Positions 1 to 8,798 of a DNA stretch of 41,300 bases are shown here, piece after piece. Source of the DNA: a virus; IMG/VR virus record IMGVR_UViG_3300026119_000010, positions 1 through 41,300 of that record; one strand, written 5' to 3'. How positions within the stretch are numbered: position 1 is the first letter of the stretch; the number at the start of each line of letters is the position of its first letter. Position numbers and translations under genes: made by a program. The notes beneath the pieces are model-generated. The model did not search any database, was not told where the DNA came from, and saw only the letters and a program-made list of their open reading frames with translations.

Positions 1-10
1 TATTCTTCCT

Positions 11-559
11 TTAATTCGTCCCATTATTATAACTCAACATAGTGCTATATTTACCTAAAGTATTTTTAAATCTGTTGTCTGTTTTCATATTATTCAAAAA
101 ATACTTTCTTGTTCCCTCACTTAATCTTTTTCTATGTTCTAAAGTATGTTTCTTACCTTTTCTATTATTAATCTTACTAAAAAACCCAAGCGGTTTTTCT
201 TTTGCTAACCTTCTATTTCTATCTATAATAGATTGTTTACCGTTTTTCTTTAAATCTCTTTCATAATAACTACCACTATCTGCTATATTTTCTTTATGAG
301 TTGCCCAATATAAATGTTTAGGGTTAGCACATTTAGCATTGTTGCAAGCGTGTGCTAATACTACCTTTACACCATCTTTATTTCTTAATGGTATATTTGT
401 ATCTAATACGTGTGCTAATAATCCTTTTAAATAAAAACTATAACCTGATTGTTTATATTGTGTTTCAAAAATTCTTTCAATACATTTATCTTTTAAATCT
501 AAATGAGATTGTCTAACCGTTTTAGGCTGACTCATATATTCTTCTGTAATGTGTATCAT
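11..559 (-). CDS. HNH homing endonuclease, free-standing (HNH_3/NUMOD-type)
   Basis: This 182-aa protein carries a cysteine-containing HNH core at residues 68-94: H70, C72, C77, a CANPKHL block with H82, and N91 in KENIAD. That is the pattern of HNH_3-type homing nucleases. A basic segment at about 136-152 (KKHTLEHRKRLSEG) resembles the NUMOD3 DNA-binding repeat of intron- and phage-borne nucleases. The expected role is sequence-specific DNA cleavage that spreads the gene between related phages. Its ATG overlaps the gp41 stop as ATGA, so it is probably translated from gp41 mRNA. After its stop there is an AGGAAG ribosome site, so another gene should follow just outside the window. Family assignment is secure; the target site cannot be read from the sequence. 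Confidence 0.85.
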   Translation of the reverse strand: MIHITEEYMSQPKTVRQSHLDLKDKCIERIFETQYKQSGYSFYLKGLLAHVLDTNIPLRNKDGVKVVLAHACNNAKCANPKHLYWATHKENIADSGSYYERDLKKNGKQSIIDRNRRLAKEKPLGFFSKINNRKGKKHTLEHRKRLSEGTRKYFLNNMKTDNRFKNTLGKYSTMLSYNNGTN

Positions 560-1944
560 ACTTTAAAATCAGAAAACTTATCGTAAGCAGTTTTCTCTTC
601 TTTCGTTTCCTTTTGATTAGAGTCAACTATGTTTTGTGCTTGTTGCCCTACATCATACAATCTCATTTTTGACCTATCAACACCTATAATAAATGACCGA
701 TTGACTGCTAGGTCATTATATCTATTCTTTAATTGTTTGATTTTCATTTGACCTAATGCTTCTAATTCATCATTAGAAATTAAAGCAAACATAAAGTCTG
801 CTGTTGCAGGTAAACCAAAACTTTCTGCTGTATCTTCTAATCCTATATCTGTACTAACAAATCCAGTTCTAGTTGTTTGTGTAGCAGAAAACAAAGGTAC
901 ATTAAATTCTACTGCAAGTCCTCTTAACTCTTCAGCAATTGCCTTAATATAAAAATAAGAACCTACATTACCACCTTTAAATCTACTTGACGCACATATA
1001 TTTAAATAATCTATGAATAATACATCTGGTTTAAAACTTTTCTTTAATGCAAGTTCATTAAACAATGCCCTAAAGTGTCCACTATGAGCAGACGCTGTTG
1101 GGTATTCTTTAATAATTAATGTCCCACCAGTTTTCTTTCGTAATTTTTCCATTTTATTTTCATATAAATCTTTTGGCATTGTATGTAAATCATCTATAGT
1201 TACATCTAAAAGATTTGCGTCTATTCTTTCTGCAATTCTTTCCTCCGCCATTTCTAAAGTTATATATAAAACATTTAAACCTTGTACTAAATATGCACTC
1301 GCACAATGACACATAAACAAAGATTTACCAACACCTGTTCCTGCTAATGCAATGTTCAAAGTCTTACTAGGAACACCACCTTTGGTAATTCTATTCATAT
1401 AATCTAAATCAAATTGATATTTTGTTTCTTTTGTATGATACCATTTAAATCTCTCTTCGTGGTCACCTATATAATCGTGCCCTATATGTTGGTCAAATGA
1501 TACTGCTAATGCGTCTGCTAATATACCAGGTATGGATTCTGGCGTTCTCTTACTATCTTTCTTATCTAAAATTTTAATACCACTTAATATAGCATTATGT
1601 ACTGCTCTATCTTTACAAAACTTTTCAGTTGTATCTAACAACCATTGTGGATCAGAATCTAATTTAGATATAGAATTAACAATTTCTTTTAATGTATTAT
1701 GTTCATCTTCATTAACATCTTTTCTTTGAGATAATTCAATGATGATTGCTTCTTTTGTTGGAAGATTATTATATTTTTGAACAAACTTATATATTTCTGC
1801 AAATAAAACCTTTTCAGTTCTTAATGGAAAATAGTCTTCTTTTAAAAATGGTAATACTTTTCTAGCATAATCCTCTTCATAAAAAAGATTATTTAAAATT
1901 GTAGTTTCTATTCTTTCAAAATTAGTTAATGATTGCTGTACCAT
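556..1944 (-). CDS. gp41: Replicative DNA helicase (T4 gp41, DnaB-like)
   Basis: This 462-aa protein is the hexameric 5'-3' helicase that unwinds the fork and works with primase. The N-terminal third is the helical DnaB/gp41 N-domain (primase and hexamer contacts). The RecA-like core starts near residue 170, with Walker A (ALAGTGVGKS, about 198-207), a DnaB-type acidic site (ITLEMAEERIAER, about 229-241), Walker B (DVLFIDYLN, about 305) and a sensor region (FSATQTTR, about 352). Length is close to T4 gp41 (475 aa). It follows uvsX and a 110-aa gene with a 2-base gap, so it is probably read from the uvsX promoter. The C-terminal tail after residue 435 is charged and low in complexity. Confidence 0.95.
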   Translation of the reverse strand: MVQQSLTNFERIETTILNNLFYEEDYARKVLPFLKEDYFPLRTEKVLFAEIYKFVQKYNNLPTKEAIIIELSQRKDVNEDEHNTLKEIVNSISKLDSDPQWLLDTTEKFCKDRAVHNAILSGIKILDKKDSKRTPESIPGILADALAVSFDQHIGHDYIGDHEERFKWYHTKETKYQFDLDYMNRITKGGVPSKTLNIALAGTGVGKSLFMCHCASAYLVQGLNVLYITLEMAEERIAERIDANLLDVTIDDLHTMPKDLYENKMEKLRKKTGGTLIIKEYPTASAHSGHFRALFNELALKKSFKPDVLFIDYLNICASSRFKGGNVGSYFYIKAIAEELRGLAVEFNVPLFSATQTTRTGFVSTDIGLEDTAESFGLPATADFMFALISNDELEALGQMKIKQLKNRYNDLAVNRSFIIGVDRSKMRLYDVGQQAQNIVDSNQKETKEEKTAYDKFSDFKV

Positions 1945-1946
1945 CT

Positions 1947-2279
1947 TTATTCTTCACTGTTGATAATTGAGAGTTTTCCATCCTTCAATTGTTCCTCCAT
2001 AACCTCAACTAATATGTCTCCAATTTTATTTCTAAAATTTTCACTTTTTGTATCTACTTTTTTGAGATTTTTCATAACTTCATAATTAAAACGCAAAGGC
2101 ATTTTACCATTTGCTGTTTCTTCACTTGCAAATTGTACTTTTCCATACTTATAAATTACATCTTTAAATTCACCTTCTGTAATTTTAATACAGGAAAAAT
2201 CATCACCTTCTCTTTGAGCAAAGGTGTAACTTTTACTCTTCGTCTGATCCGTATGTGAATTTTTTGTTTGCGAATTCAT
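1947..2279 (-). CDS. Conserved phage protein between uvsX and gp41, unknown function
   Basis: This 110-aa ORF is not recognised. It is mixed-charge, with no membrane segment or cysteine motif. The centre ([21 protein letters not shown]) looks like beta strands, and the C-terminal 45 residues are likely helical and acidic. The ATG at 2279 gives an unusual 47-base overlap with the end of uvsX. No other in-frame ATG, GTG or TTG lies before the conserved-looking part, so I keep this start; the first 17 residues, which read uvsX codons in another frame, are polar and may be a flexible tail. Its position inside the recombination/replication unit suggests a replication accessory role, but that is context only. 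Confidence 0.7.
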   Translation of the reverse strand: MNSQTKNSHTDQTKSKSYTFAQREGDDFSCIKITEGEFKDVIYKYGKVQFASEETANGKMPLRFNYEVMKNLKKVDTKSENFRNKIGDILVEVMEEQLKDGKLSIINSEE

Positions 2280-3264
2280 CTATTTTTTTTAATACTTCCT
2301 TTGTAAAATACTTATCTGGATTATCATTAATTTGTTTACCAAATACTTTAGAACCATCTGGCATTTCAAATCTAGTTGATACTTTCTTAAAGATACCTGC
2401 CTCTTCTCCTAGTTCTAATAGTCCATAATGCTTATCCAAACCGTGTTTATAAGTTAACTTAACATCCACTTTAGCATTTTCTTTAGTAATTCTTGATTTA
2501 TATATTTTACAATGAATAATATTTCCAATAATCTCGGTACCCAATTTCTCTTTTCGTTTACCAAGATAGATGATTGTTGAAGCAGCGTATTTCAATCCTG
2601 AACCACCACCCATTTCTTTTTGTGGGAACATAGAACCAATCACATCATAAGTATGGTTGGTCATTAACAAAGGAACATTTGCTTGTCCTAGTTTAAGTGT
2701 TAAAACTCTAAATGTAGATTTGACAATTTGTGCCCTTGTCATATCTCTTGTTTCTTTACCTTCTGCTGTGTCTTCCATTTCTTTTGTAGTAGATAACATT
2801 CCTAAACTATCTAACACAAACATTAAAGGTTGTCTGTCTTTTTCTTCTTGTTCTAAATATTTGTCAAGTATTTTTATTGATTGATTTCTAAATTCTTGTA
2901 CAGTTGATACTGGTGCTACTACTACTCTTGTACTATCAACGCCTCTATTTTCAATCATTTCCTTTGATACAGCATTTTCTGATTCAAAAAATATAACTCC
3001 TGAATTTTTATCTTTATCTAAAAAATGTTTAATTATTCCTAATGCGAAAAATGTTTTACCTGTTGCGGCTTCTCCTGCGATTGCAGTAATACGATTGCCT
3101 GGTAACCCACCATAAATTGAACCTGAAAGAAGAGCATTAAAAGAATAGGAACCTGTATCTATATATGAAGTAACATCACCTGCTGTGATACCTTCACTTG
3201 CTAAACTAGCATATTCATTTCCAGTTTCTTTAATAATTTCTTTTAAAAAGTCTTTCATACTCAC
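2233..3264 (-). CDS. uvsX: UvsX, RecA-like strand-exchange recombinase
   Basis: This 343-aa RecA-family ATPase forms filaments on ssDNA and drives strand invasion in recombination-dependent replication. Walker A is GEAATGKT (64-71). Walker B is the hydrophobic run ending in LDSLG (about 147-155). The [10 protein letters not shown] segment (about 205) fits the L2/DNA-contact region. Length is slightly below T4 UvsX (391 aa). Partners are UvsY and UvsW, encoded at 34.5-32.6 kb. A 17-base-spaced promoter lies at 3311-3339. The ribosome site AGGAA sits directly against the first ATG (3264) but 6-7 bases before the third codon (ATG, 3258), so translation may start at 3258. Confidence 0.96.
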   Translation of the reverse strand: MSMKDFLKEIIKETGNEYASLASEGITAGDVTSYIDTGSYSFNALLSGSIYGGLPGNRITAIAGEAATGKTFFALGIIKHFLDKDKNSGVIFFESENAVSKEMIENRGVDSTRVVVAPVSTVQEFRNQSIKILDKYLEQEEKDRQPLMFVLDSLGMLSTTKEMEDTAEGKETRDMTRAQIVKSTFRVLTLKLGQANVPLLMTNHTYDVIGSMFPQKEMGGGSGLKYAASTIIYLGKRKEKLGTEIIGNIIHCKIYKSRITKENAKVDVKLTYKHGLDKHYGLLELGEEAGIFKKVSTRFEMPDGSKVFGKQINDNPDKYFTKEVLKKIDEFANKKFTYGSDEE

Positions 3265-3310
3265 TCATTTCCTGTTCTGTATATGATAATACATAAAATT
3301 TTATACTATT

Positions 3311-3339
3311 AATATAACATAATTCCTTTACCAAGTCAA
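3311..3339 (-). promoter_or_regulatory. Sigma-70-like early promoter for uvsX
   Basis: On the minus strand, TTGACT (3334-3339), exactly 17 bases, then TATATT (3311-3316). The leader to the uvsX ATG would be about 40 bases. The rest of 3265-3415 holds only ORFs of 15 codons or fewer and no clear hairpin. Confidence 0.75.
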
Positions 3340-3415
3340 GTTCCTTTGGTAAAAAATTCTGACTAATATACTCATTTGATTGTCTATATATCGTTATTTT
3401 CACAATTCTCTATCA

Positions 3416-3496
3416 TTAATACCCAAGCCCTACTATAATTAACATTATAATTAAAACAACTACTACACCCATAAAAAAATTAAATAACATACTCAT
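3416..3496 (-). CDS. Membrane microprotein (26 aa)
   Basis: This ATG-TAA ORF of 26 codons starts two bases after the stop of the upstream methyltransferase gene, so reinitiation is likely. After MSMLFNFF the sequence is a run of V, I, L, M and G to the end: essentially one transmembrane helix with a two-residue tail. No ribosome site is visible beyond the tight coupling. It resembles in size and shape the 28-aa ORF on the other side of the methyltransferase (4737-4823), though the sequences are not clearly related. Function is unknown. An inner-membrane peptide acting on lysis timing, host membrane or a membrane complex is possible but unsupported. Confidence 0.6.
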   Translation of the reverse strand: MSMLFNFFMGVVVVLIIMLIIVGLGY

Positions 3497-3498
3497 AT

Positions 3499-4737
3499 TT
3501 ATTCCATACAGTCTTCTAACGTTCCTAATCTACTAGTCTTAAACAAATCAATTTTCTCTCCAAAGCACCAAATATTTTCAATATAAGTCATTGCCATAAA
3601 AATATTTAACTCTTCTTTAGTTTTAAATTTTTTAGTACCTTGAGGACGTTGCATAATTCTCATACCAATTTGACCTAAAAATTTATCTTTAAAAGAATCA
3701 ACTAGTTCATCACTTGACCTATATCTTTTATTCTTAATTTTTGGATCCATAATATTAACAAACATATATTTTGATTTACTTAAAGTCTTTTCTGCAACTG
3801 GAAGAAAAAAACTATCTCTCCATTTTTCATACTCATTAAATTTACTCCAGGATTGGTCTTCTTCATACTCTCCACCTTTGTTATATTGTTCAGTAGAAAA
3901 ATATGGTGGACTTGTAAATGCACAATCTATATCTGGTAATTCATTATAAGGTAAATCTTCTGCACCACATCTCCATATCTTAACAGTTTTATTTGGAAAG
4001 AATTTACTATACGCTTCTATCTGTTTCTGATATATCTTATATGTATTTGGATTAGGATCACAACCATAATAATGTGTTGCCTTACTAGCAAAAAAACCAG
4101 CAAGTCTATCTCCCCAACCACAACTCGTATCTAATACTGTTTCTGCATTGGTCATATCATATATTGTTTTTGCAACAACTGGTTTAAATTGTGTTGCAAT
4201 ATATGTACCCAACCTAAAGGCACTCATATAAGAATCTTTATCTAAAACTTTCTTTATATTAATACCTCTCCATATAGGTCCTAAACATTTCCATATATCT
4301 CTTGCGTTACCATTTTGCCAAACTTCTATCGGTGCTCTAAAACCATAACTTGAACAATTTAATCTTAACTCTTGATGAAAATAATTTGAAGATGTATTAA
4401 ATATATTTGGACCATTTATAATACCTAAACCATATTCTTTAAAATTATATTTGTAATCTTCATACTTTTCAAATACATCTTTTTTTATTTGTTCTTTAGG
4501 TGTACATATAGATGAAGTATTAAACCTTGATAATAAAGTTATATTAGTACGCATATCAGCATACGATATTTGTCTTAAAGGAAACTTTGGTCTGAAAGTA
4601 GCAATGTATTCTGCTAGTACTTCTCTAAATCTTTCTTTACCTAATTTTTCAGTCCATATTAAAAACTGACTTGGATTCATAATAGGTAGACCATCTTCGT
4701 TAGCAAACTTTTTTAAATCTGTTGTATATAAATCCAT
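3499..4737 (-). CDS. DNA methyltransferase-like protein (class I SAM fold, TSPPYF motif)
   Basis: This 412-aa protein has a methyltransferase fold in its C-terminal half. The SAM-binding motif I is LDTSCGWGD (about 202-210), an acidic DPNP block follows, and the catalytic motif IV is TSPPYF (about 275-280), typical of amino-methyltransferases acting on N4-cytosine or N6-adenine. The N-terminal 200 residues show no known domain and may read DNA or bind a partner. The longest ORF begins with TTG at 4869, but its first 44 codons read through a separate microORF. The ATG at 4737 overlaps that ORF's stop as TAATG, so I choose it. It is a distant paralogue of the 24659-25813 protein: both have the same motif order and spacing. 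Confidence 0.8.
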   Translation of the reverse strand: MDLYTTDLKKFANEDGLPIMNPSQFLIWTEKLGKERFREVLAEYIATFRPKFPLRQISYADMRTNITLLSRFNTSSICTPKEQIKKDVFEKYEDYKYNFKEYGLGIINGPNIFNTSSNYFHQELRLNCSSYGFRAPIEVWQNGNARDIWKCLGPIWRGINIKKVLDKDSYMSAFRLGTYIATQFKPVVAKTIYDMTNAETVLDTSCGWGDRLAGFFASKATHYYGCDPNPNTYKIYQKQIEAYSKFFPNKTVKIWRCGAEDLPYNELPDIDCAFTSPPYFSTEQYNKGGEYEEDQSWSKFNEYEKWRDSFFLPVAEKTLSKSKYMFVNIMDPKIKNKRYRSSDELVDSFKDKFLGQIGMRIMQRPQGTKKFKTKEELNIFMAMTYIENIWCFGEKIDLFKTSRLGTLEDCME

Positions 4738-4823
4738 TACTTCTCTTTGTTCCACATTAATAATAAACATACAGGTATTGCATAAATTAACAATACAAAT
4801 AAAATTGATAATAAAATCGTCAT
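4737..4823 (-). CDS. Membrane microprotein (28 aa)
   Basis: This 28-codon ORF is locked between neighbours at both ends: its ATG overlaps the MT-A70 gene stop as ATGA, and its TAA overlaps the next methyltransferase ATG as TAATG. The peptide is MTILLSILF followed by a hydrophobic stretch to about residue 23, then a charged WNKEK tail. That is a single transmembrane helix with a basic C-terminus. Exact coupling on both sides is strong evidence that it is translated. It also explains why the larger ORF in another frame should not begin at 4869. Function is unknown. Confidence 0.7.
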   Translation of the reverse strand: MTILLSILFVLLIYAIPVCLLLMWNKEK

Positions 4824-5365
4824 ACTTCATTCCCCCAAACATCCCAACCATCGGTTTTCTGTCTAGCAAATAATTCTATTCTAGGTAAATCACCACATAG
4901 ATTAACTATATCATTTCTAATTCTATCTGGTTTTCTACTATGCTCTCTACGTTCACTCACTACTAATCTATCTACGTTACCACTTATTCTTTTTGGGTGT
5001 CCTCTAGTTGCTAAAATACATATCTCTGGATTTGCTCTAGTCCATAACCCAGGTCCTTTAAAATAATAATTTTTAATTCTCTTCTTGTTCATCTTCACCC
5101 AGTGAAAGGCAACCGTCTTATACGTAAATCCCCATTTCTCTACTATAGGAATCTGCTTATGTAATAATGGATCTGTACACCACATAAACAATGCACAATC
5201 TTTTTCTGCAATATCTCCAATTGGTAGTTCTTCAATCTCTTTCATTGTCATTGTTTTATAATGATGAATAGGATTTGTTTGTGCCTTAGCATTATTCCAG
5301 TTCTGGAAATGCCAAGGTGGGTCTGCATAAATTATATTATATGTCTTATCAATATCTTCCATCAT
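4820..5365 (-). CDS. MT-A70-family N6-adenine methyltransferase
   Basis: This 181-aa protein carries the MT-A70 catalytic signature DPPW at residues 15-18 (context IIYADPPWHF). Downstream are a FMWCTDPL strand (about 60), a WVKMNKK segment and the SERREHSRKPD block (about 137-147) typical of this family in phages. It probably methylates adenine in DNA; RNA is the other possibility in this family. Length is right for the minimal phage form. Its ATG overlaps the epimerase stop (ATGA). With the TSPPYF proteins the window holds three amino-methyltransferase-like genes and no restriction enzyme, consistent with protecting phage DNA or marking it. Confidence 0.88.
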   Translation of the reverse strand: MMEDIDKTYNIIYADPPWHFQNWNNAKAQTNPIHHYKTMTMKEIEELPIGDIAEKDCALFMWCTDPLLHKQIPIVEKWGFTYKTVAFHWVKMNKKRIKNYYFKGPGLWTRANPEICILATRGHPKRISGNVDRLVVSERREHSRKPDRIRNDIVNLCGDLPRIELFARQKTDGWDVWGNEV

Positions 5366-6318
5366 AAAATATAATTCTCCTTAAACCATTCTACATATTT
5401 TTTAATACCTTCTTCAATATCAATTTTTGGTTCCCATCCTGTTAATGTTTTTAATCTACTACTATCTAACGTATCTCTACTAGGATAAAAAGAATCCGAT
5501 TCTTTAATATTTAACTTACAATTATTACCCATATAATCTTTAACAAGGTCTGCCGCTTCTATTATAGTTCTACCTCGTCCTCTTGAACAATTAAAAACCA
5601 TATTAGTAGCACCTTTACCTAATGCACCTTGTACAAATGCTTCTGCTACTTCCGTAACATATGTAAAATCTAATTTACTTTTAGCACCTGTAATAGTTAT
5701 TTCACCCTTTTCAAACATACTCTTTGCCATTTGACTAATTACTCTTATAATCATATCTCTTGTTCCATAGATTGCACTAGGTCTTAAAATACAATATTCT
5801 AATCCATAATCTTTATTAAAAGTTTTAATCATTTGCTCACCTGCTAGTTTATAAGAACCATAAAGTGTTTTAGGATCTGTTGGATGAAATTCATCTGGTG
5901 CGTCTGACATAAAATTACCATACACCATACTAGAAGACGCAAATACAATTCTTTTTACTTTATACTTAACGCACAACTGTAAAATCTTTAATGTACCATC
6001 AATTGCTGTTGTTGTTTCCTGTTCAACATTACGTAATAGCATACGAGCATTCGGACAACTTGCTAAATGTATAACTATATCTGGTTTAAAAAATTTAAAT
6101 GTACCTTCAGAATCAAAAATAGAAGCACAAAGAGAAGCAGAATTAGCGTGTTCTATTCTTTGTTTAATTATTCTCTTATACTCTTTCTTATCATAACACT
6201 TATAATCAGTATAATTATCTATTATACCTACTGTATAACCTTTTGCATTTAGATTGTTTGCTATATGACAACCTATAAATCCGTGACCACCTGTTATTAA
6301 GACTTTATACTTTTCCAT
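5362..6318 (-). CDS. NAD-dependent nucleotide-sugar epimerase/dehydratase (extended SDR)
   Basis: This 318-aa protein is an extended short-chain dehydrogenase. The Rossmann NAD site is GGHGFIG (10-16), the catalytic dyad is Y153-x3-K157 within LYGSYKLAGE, and SSSMVYG (about 128-134) supplies the usual Ser. Such enzymes use UDP-, GDP- or dTDP-sugars; the reaction (4-epimerase or 4,6-dehydratase) cannot be fixed from these motifs. It is the last gene of a three-gene sugar cassette with the NodB-like deacetylase and the glycosyltransferase, overlapping the former by 22 bases. Likely uses are glycosylating a phage product or altering host surface sugar. GalE/WcaG-type annotation would be reasonable. 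Confidence 0.88.
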   Translation of the reverse strand: MEKYKVLITGGHGFIGCHIANNLNAKGYTVGIIDNYTDYKCYDKKEYKRIIKQRIEHANSASLCASIFDSEGTFKFFKPDIVIHLASCPNARMLLRNVEQETTTAIDGTLKILQLCVKYKVKRIVFASSSMVYGNFMSDAPDEFHPTDPKTLYGSYKLAGEQMIKTFNKDYGLEYCILRPSAIYGTRDMIIRVISQMAKSMFEKGEITITGAKSKLDFTYVTEVAEAFVQGALGKGATNMVFNCSRGRGRTIIEAADLVKDYMGNNCKLNIKESDSFYPSRDTLDSSRLKTLTGWEPKIDIEEGIKKYVEWFKENYIL

Positions 6319-6857
6319 TTTATATTTTCTTCTTCAATTAATAATTCTAAACTCAACCAACATTTATTATCCCAATTTCTATGTGTATGGTGTGTCATTA
6401 TAATATTATTTTCTGGTACTTTAATTTCTTCCATAACTTTATCTTTAACTTTCATCAAATCAATTACATTTGTACTATCAGAAACTTTTTTAAATCCCAT
6501 ATCATATAATAACTTATAATCACCATCAAATTTATTCCACGGTGGAACAAAACAAGGATAAAATTGATTCTTAAATAATGATTCTAACATACCTTTACCT
6601 GTTAATATATCTAAACTATCAAACTTTTCAAATTTTGGTTTACCTTTATCTGCATTATTAATATGTTTCCAACCGTGCTGTACTACAGTTACATTAAGAT
6701 ATTTTTTAATTAATGATACAAGATTAAATTTTATATTACCAGGAACAACTGCTAACATTACTTGTATCCTTTTTGTAAGTTCTAAAAATCTCCGAGTACC
6801 TTGTGTCAACTCAAAACAATCATCATCCCTTAATATTAATTCTCGCATATTTTCCAC
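6297..6857 (-). CDS. Polysaccharide deacetylase-like (NodB-fold) protein
   Basis: This 186-aa ORF starts with GTG at 6857; an ATG three codons later (6848) is an equally good start. Features of the carbohydrate esterase 4/NodB fold are visible: an acidic LRDDD near the N-terminus, a metal-type motif in VVQHGWKHIN (about 77-86, H-x3-H), VPPWNKFD (about 113-120) and a late IMTHHTH (about 153-159) that could hold the second catalytic site. It is probably a metal-dependent N- or O-deacetylase for a sugar or glycan made with the adjacent glycosyltransferase and epimerase. It overlaps both neighbours by about 20 bases. The family call is from motifs only. Confidence 0.7.
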   Translation of the reverse strand: MENMRELILRDDDCFELTQGTRRFLELTKRIQVMLAVVPGNIKFNLVSLIKKYLNVTVVQHGWKHINNADKGKPKFEKFDSLDILTGKGMLESLFKNQFYPCFVPPWNKFDGDYKLLYDMGFKKVSDSTNVIDLMKVKDKVMEEIKVPENNIIMTHHTHRNWDNKCWLSLELLIEEENIKWKSIKS

Positions 6858-7846
6858 AATAATTGTTTTGTCTTTTTTACACCATTCATATTTGGTTTAA
6901 TTTTCATATTATTTACAAATCTTGCTCTTGTAGTTTGTTCTTGTTCGTCATTTTTATCTACATATGGAACAAATTTTGCAGGTGTATCAGTCATCCATAA
7001 ATCCATAACTGTATTATATCCTGCTTGACTAATAGATAATTTATGCTTAGCAAGTAAATCTCTAAAATTTTTAACATTATAAACTATCTTCACTTTATCC
7101 CATTTATGGAAGATGTATAAAGGTTTTAATATCGGCATTATAACTTTCATCTTCTTCTTATCACTTACCCATTTTAATAATTTTTTTTGATGTTCTTTTG
7201 GGTGGTTAGGACCAACAGAAAACGTCCAATCTGTTCCATCATATAATTCCATTGCCTTATCAAAGCAATCCATTGCAACTCTACCACCACCTGCAGATAC
7301 AACTGTACCATTTCTTTCCTGTGGTTTTGGTTTATATGTGTCAGTTACATAACCTGTATAATAAACAGGTGGATCAATTAAATTTAAATGTTCAAAACTT
7401 TCATCTAACTTAATAAAATTTTTATCTCCGTGTACAAGTATAGCGTCAAAATATTCATTTGCCCAATTAGTAGTTAATGCTGAATAATAATCTGTACCTC
7501 TTTTCTTACTAATATTTTTCCAAGGATAACAAATATCTCTAACAGATGATACAATTTTTACATCTTTCCAATTATTCTTTACAGACTTTAATAAAAATTC
7601 CATACCAGAATCAAACCATTCATATCTCATAAAAGGAAATCCATCCAATAATATAATATCTGGTTTATAATCATTTATTATTTTCAATTGTTTAGCAAAT
7701 ATTGTTTTTCTTTCATCATCCGTAAATGCACCAGTTATATACTCAAACTTACAATCTTTAAGACCTTTTCTTATATTATTACATCTAACATAATGCCCAC
7801 TACCTACTTCACTTTGACAAAAAATATATACTTTAATGTGTGCCAT
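6836..7846 (-). CDS. GT-B glycosyltransferase (MurG/PseG-like)
   Basis: This 336-aa protein starts with a Rossmann segment containing GSGHYVR (15-21), the glycine-rich nucleotide-sugar loop seen in MurG, PseG and predicted GT28-type transferases. The C-terminal half has a conserved acceptor/donor loop, [14 protein letters not shown] (about 272-285), and [17 protein letters not shown] (about 293-309), matching the donor-binding signature of this superfamily. It probably moves a sugar from a UDP- or CMP-donor, or acts as a PseG-like hydrolase. It overlaps the nadA stop by 14 bases. With the deacetylase and epimerase it forms a self-contained glycan cassette. Confidence 0.75.
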   Translation of the reverse strand: MAHIKVYIFCQSEVGSGHYVRCNNIRKGLKDCKFEYITGAFTDDERKTIFAKQLKIINDYKPDIILLDGFPFMRYEWFDSGMEFLLKSVKNNWKDVKIVSSVRDICYPWKNISKKRGTDYYSALTTNWANEYFDAILVHGDKNFIKLDESFEHLNLIDPPVYYTGYVTDTYKPKPQERNGTVVSAGGGRVAMDCFDKAMELYDGTDWTFSVGPNHPKEHQKKLLKWVSDKKKMKVIMPILKPLYIFHKWDKVKIVYNVKNFRDLLAKHKLSISQAGYNTVMDLWMTDTPAKFVPYVDKNDEQEQTTRARFVNNMKIKPNMNGVKKTKQLLWKICEN

Positions 7847-8789
7847 ATACCATCCTCTCTATCGGTCGCTTTGCTTTTTTCATTATATCATTTGGTATTT
7901 TCACCTCATATGTGTTCATCATTAATGATTGTAATATTCCTGGTAAAGTAATTCTTTTCATATGTGGACACAAATTACAAGGTCTAACAAATTCTACATT
8001 TGGATTTTCTATTGAAACATTATCACTCATTGAACACTCCGTAACCATTAATACTTTACGTGGTTGTTTTTCTTTAACATAATTGCTCATTTTAGATGTT
8101 GAACCTGTAAAGTCCACTTCAGCAATTACTTCTGGTGGACACTCTGGATGTGCTAATATAGTAATGCCTGGATTATCTTCTCTATATTCTCTAATTTCTT
8201 TAGCAGTAAATTTTTCGTGTACTATACAAGTACCGTGCCAAGATATAATTTTAACCTTTGTTTCTTTAGCAACATTTTTAGCAAGGTATTCATCTGGAAG
8301 AAACATAACTCTATCTACTCCCAACGATTCAATTATCTCAACTGCATTGGAAGATGTACAACAAATATCTGTTTCTGCTTTAACTTCAGCAGACGTATTC
8401 ACATAAGTTACCACAGGCACACCTGGGTATTTTTCTTTTAATAATCTTACATCTTTACCAGTAATAGATTCTGATAATGAACAACCTGCTTTAGGGTCTG
8501 GAATTAAAACTGTTTTATCTGGACTCATCAACTTTGCTGTTTCTGCCATAAAATAAACACCACACATCAAAATAGTATCTGCTGTTGTTTTCGCTGCTTC
8601 TTTTGCTAACTTTAAAGAGTCTCCAACTATATCTGCAACACAATGATATATCTCTGGCGTCTGATAATTATGAGCAAGAATAACTACATTTTTTTCTTTT
8701 TTTAATTTGTTAATACTTTCAACATAAGGAGCGTGAAACGGCCACTCAATCTCTGGTATAACTCTTGCTACTTTTTCATATGCACTCAT
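7833..8789 (-). CDS. nadA: Quinolinate synthase NadA
   Basis: This 318-aa protein is full length for NadA, which condenses iminoaspartate with dihydroxyacetone phosphate to quinolinate in de novo NAD synthesis. The ligands of the [4Fe-4S] cluster are in place: C76 ([12 protein letters not shown]), C188 (WHGTCIVH) and C274 (CNLCPHMKR). Other conserved segments are ILAHNYQ (37-43), DSLKLA (57-62), DPKAGCSL (98-105), HPECPPEV (214-221) and TGSTSKM (228-234). No residue expected for activity looks lost. No nadB or nadC is visible, so it would feed the host pathway. It sits 9 bases after a coiled-coil microgene inside the replication unit. Phage acquisition from a bacterium is inferred. Confidence 0.95.
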   Translation of the reverse strand: MSAYEKVARVIPEIEWPFHAPYVESINKLKKEKNVVILAHNYQTPEIYHCVADIVGDSLKLAKEAAKTTADTILMCGVYFMAETAKLMSPDKTVLIPDPKAGCSLSESITGKDVRLLKEKYPGVPVVTYVNTSAEVKAETDICCTSSNAVEIIESLGVDRVMFLPDEYLAKNVAKETKVKIISWHGTCIVHEKFTAKEIREYREDNPGITILAHPECPPEVIAEVDFTGSTSKMSNYVKEKQPRKVLMVTECSMSDNVSIENPNVEFVRPCNLCPHMKRITLPGILQSLMMNTYEVKIPNDIMKKAKRPIERMVYGTH

Positions 8790-8798
8790 TTTTTTATT

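Noticed and set aside
4738-4869. N-terminal 44-codon extension of the methyltransferase
   Set aside because: It starts with TTG, lies mainly over a coupled microORF in another frame, and lacks a ribosome site.
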